This document shows, piece by piece, positions 5,814-7,162 of a stretch of DNA of 7,162 bases. Under the pieces are notes generated by a model. The model did no database searches and was not told the origin of the DNA. It worked only from the letters and a program-made list of their open reading frames with translations. Positions within the stretch are counted from its first letter, which is position 1, and each line of letters opens with the position of its first letter. Made by a program: the position numbers and the translations under genes. Origin of the DNA: an uncultured Lachnospiraceae bacterium (GTDB lineage: Bacteria > Bacillota > Clostridia > Lachnospirales > Lachnospiraceae); NCBI GenBank assembly GCA_946409475.1, contig CAMJWQ010000179.1, forward strand, positions 1 to 7,162, given 5' to 3'.

Positions 5814-6443
5814 CTATTCCCCTGTCTCATTTTGAAGCAGCATCTGCATGTGCTGCATCAGTATATTAATAGCAATGGTATTTCTTCCGCCTCTGGGGAT
5901 TATGATATCCGCATATTTTTTGGAGGGTTCTATAAATTGCTCATGCATAGGCTTTACCGTCTCCCGATACTGCTTCAGGATAGAATCAATGCTTCTTCCC
6001 CTATCCTTCATATCCCTTGTTATTCTGCGCATTAATCTTTCATCCGCATCCGCATCAACAAAGACCTTAATATCCATTAAATCTCTAAGTCTTTTATCCT
6101 CCAAAATAAGAATACCTTCCAACAAAATGATTTTTTTAGGAAGTACTCTCACATTTTCCTTTGCTCTCGTGTGATGTGTATAATCGTATATAGGGCGAAA
6201 AATCATTTCGCCTGCACGTAATTTCTTAATATCCGCGATCATTTGTTCCGTATCAAAGGCCGACGGATGATCATAATTCAATTGTGCCCGTTCTTCCATG
6301 GCTAAATCATCGTGGGGTCTATAATAAAAATCATGGCTTATTAATTCTAAATCTTTTGAAAAACAGCTTTTCAAAATATTAACAATGGTAGTTTTTCCTG
6401 ATGCCGTTCCTCCGGCAATTCCTATGATACAGCTTCCATTCAT
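5814..6443 (-). CDS. udk: Uridine kinase (uridine/cytidine monophosphokinase)
   Basis: Cytoplasmic pyrimidine-salvage kinase of 209 residues that phosphorylates uridine (and often cytidine) to the monophosphate. It starts with the Walker A loop GGTASGKT (11-18). Then come SHDFYY (36-41), where D38 is the expected catalytic acid, NYDHPSAFD (56-64), the nucleoside-binding PIYDYTHHTR (84-93), LLEGIL (107-112), the arginine-rich lid RRITRDMKDRGRS (139-151) and IIPRGG (181-186). All fit the Udk family, including length. The ATG at 6443 is preferred: GGAGGGG (6455-6461) lies upstream and the protein then begins just before the P-loop. The longer frame from 6476 has no ribosome binding site and would start only about 8 bases after the predicted transcription start. 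Related phosphoribulokinase-like kinases are less likely. Confidence 0.92.
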   Translation of the reverse strand: MNGSCIIGIAGGTASGKTTIVNILKSCFSKDLELISHDFYYRPHDDLAMEERAQLNYDHPSAFDTEQMIADIKKLRAGEMIFRPIYDYTHHTRAKENVRVLPKKIILLEGILILEDKRLRDLMDIKVFVDADADERLMRRITRDMKDRGRSIDSILKQYRETVKPMHEQFIEPSKKYADIIIPRGGRNTIAINILMQHMQMLLQNETGE

Positions 6444-6490
6444 GATTAAGCCGTCCCCTCCATATTTCATACTCATAATTTTCTTTGTAC

Positions 6491-6519
6491 AGTATATCTT
6501 TGCTCGAATTATTTGTCAA
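6491..6519 (-). promoter_or_regulatory. Strong sigma-A promoter of udk
   Basis: On the minus strand a perfect TTGACA (6514-6519) is followed after exactly 17 bases by TATACT (6491-6496), 5 of 6 matches. Transcription should start near 6484, giving a leader of about 40 bases to the ATG at 6443. This is the closest match to consensus in the window. Confidence 0.78.
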
Positions 6520-6527
6520 TTGAAATC

Positions 6528-6554
6528 ACTGTATTCGAATTTTTGCATAAGATA
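6528..6554 (+). promoter_or_regulatory. Possible sigma-K-like (mother-cell sporulation) promoter
   Basis: CATAAGATA (6546-6554) fits the sigma-K -10 pattern CATANNNTA, and AC (6528-6529) lies 16 bases upstream, the expected spacing. Transcription would start near 6560, just before the GAAGGA ribosome binding site of the proline-rich gene. GATAAT (6551-6556) could instead be a sigma-A -10, but no good -35 lies at the right distance. The sigma-K pattern is short, so a chance match is quite possible. Confidence 0.35.
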
Positions 6555-6577
6555 ATAAAAAAATGAAGGAATATACT

Positions 6578-7162
6578 ATGAATCCGAAAGAAACAATCAA
6601 TGGGTTCCCGCCAGGAAAAAACAGGCCCTTCTCTCCTTATGATTATGAAATGATGCTTCCTTATGCCCGTTCAAGGACCTCCCATTTACATGTACAGCAG
6701 ACCCCGCCGGGCTCCCCCGGTGAACCGGGCGCTATGCCTGGCGGCCGTACTGCCACACCATATCCCATACCTTATACTCCTGCCAGGCCGAATTCCCGTA
6801 TGGGTCCGGGCAGGGTACCGGGCACACCCGGAGCTCCTGCTGCTCCCGCATCAAGGTACAATACGGCTCTTCCGCCCACTCTGCCCGGAAACAGCGGAGC
6901 TGCTCCGCGTACCACATTAATTCCTGCCCCCGTTGTTCCCGGCCCTGCAATATCGCCGGCTCCTGTTACACCAGGTGTCGGCCCGGCCCCTACACCGGCA
7001 ATACCCGGTGCCGCCGGTGTACCCGCTTATCGTACGTATTCTCCCATAACGACCGTACCGGACACAGCGGTAACTCCCGCTCCCGCCGCTCCGGGCACAA
7101 TGGTGACACCCGCTCCCGCCGCTCCGGGCACAATGGTGACACCCGCTCCCGCCGTTCCGGGT
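6578..7162 (+). CDS. Pro/Gly/Ala-rich repeat protein, 3' end outside the window
   Basis: An open frame of 195 codons begins at ATG 6578, with GAAGGA (6565-6570) 7 bases upstream, and is still open at the window edge. The first 40 residues are a non-repetitive head (MNPKETINGF, then PYDYEMMLPYARSR) with no signal peptide or membrane helix. After that the protein is low-complexity: about 48 of 195 residues are proline, with many Gly, Ala and Thr, no Cys or Trp, and few charged residues other than Arg. A short collagen-like Gly-X-Y run occurs at 45-53 (GSPGEPGAM). From residue 167 an 11-residue unit, PAPAAPGTMVT, repeats in tandem. Codons are rich in CCG, CCC, GGC and GCC, so the gene is much more GC-rich than its neighbours. 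I do not recognise the family. A spore-coat, exosporium or other surface protein would fit; this is inference. Confidence 0.75.
   Translation, partial: MNPKETINGFPPGKNRPFSPYDYEMMLPYARSRTSHLHVQQTPPGSPGEPGAMPGGRTATPYPIPYTPARPNSRMGPGRVPGTPGAPAAPASRYNTALPPTLPGNSGAAPRTTLIPAPVVPGPAISPAPVTPGVGPAPTPAIPGAAGVPAYRTYSPITTVPDTAVTPAPAAPGTMVTPAPAAPGTMVTPAPAVPG
7076..7162 (+). repeat. 33-bp in-frame tandem repeat, continues past the window
   Basis: Two identical 33-base units (7076-7108 and 7109-7141) are followed by 21 bases of a third (7142-7162). Each encodes PAPAAPGTMVT; the third differs by GCT to GTT (Ala to Val) and a silent GGC to GGT. Identity at the DNA level indicates recent duplication or slippage, so copy number may vary between strains. 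The total number of units is not visible. Confidence 0.95.

Noticed and set aside
6444..6476. 11-residue N-terminal extension of uridine kinase
   Set aside because: The predicted transcription start is about 8 bases before that ATG, there is no ribosome binding site for it, and the GGAGGGG that serves the ATG at 6443 lies within the extension.
6663..6950. Overlapping open frames on both strands (6663-6920 plus, 6732-6950 minus) in the proline-rich gene
   Set aside because: They are by-products of GC-rich repetitive codons, lack ribosome binding sites and protein-family features; the frame from 6578 has a good ribosome binding site and stays open to the edge.

Overview
The window looks like chromosomal DNA from a low-GC, Gram-positive anaerobe of the Clostridia, most likely near the Lachnospiraceae. 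This is inferred from the AT-rich intergenic DNA, the strong AGGAGG-type ribosome binding sites, the sigma-A promoters (TTGACA/TATAAT types) and the protein sequences. No rRNA gene, tRNA gene, CRISPR array, insertion sequence or phage gene was seen. Most genes are housekeeping or cell-envelope genes.

Left part (1-1384): a NarL/FixJ-type response regulator (+) converges, with a 6-base gap, on a free-standing histidine phosphotransfer (Hpt) protein (-). They look like two parts of one phosphorelay; no kinase is visible. Upstream of the Hpt gene is a leader of about 140 bases. It holds a 5-codon ORF with a strong ribosome binding site, a foldable RNA segment, and a cysteine-rich reading frame broken by three stops whose last stop overlaps the Hpt start codon. 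This is the least explained part of the window. The same intergenic region carries the divergent promoter of a PlsC-type acyltransferase, with nested inverted repeats around it.

Middle (1385-4875): the phospholipid acyltransferase (+) ends in a clear intrinsic terminator. It converges on a minus-strand pair, ddl then murF. Ddl makes D-Ala-D-Ala and MurF attaches it to UDP-MurNAc-tripeptide, so the pair carries out consecutive steps of peptidoglycan precursor synthesis.

Right part (4876-7162): a calcineurin-like metallophosphoesterase (+), divergent from ddl and of unknown substrate, converges with an 11-base gap on uridine kinase (-), which has a near-consensus sigma-A promoter. Divergent from udk is the 5' part (195 codons) of a GC-rich gene for a proline-, glycine- and alanine-rich protein. 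It ends in an 11-residue tandem repeat that runs off the window. A possible sigma-K-like promoter precedes it, which would fit a spore-surface protein; that role is only a hypothesis.
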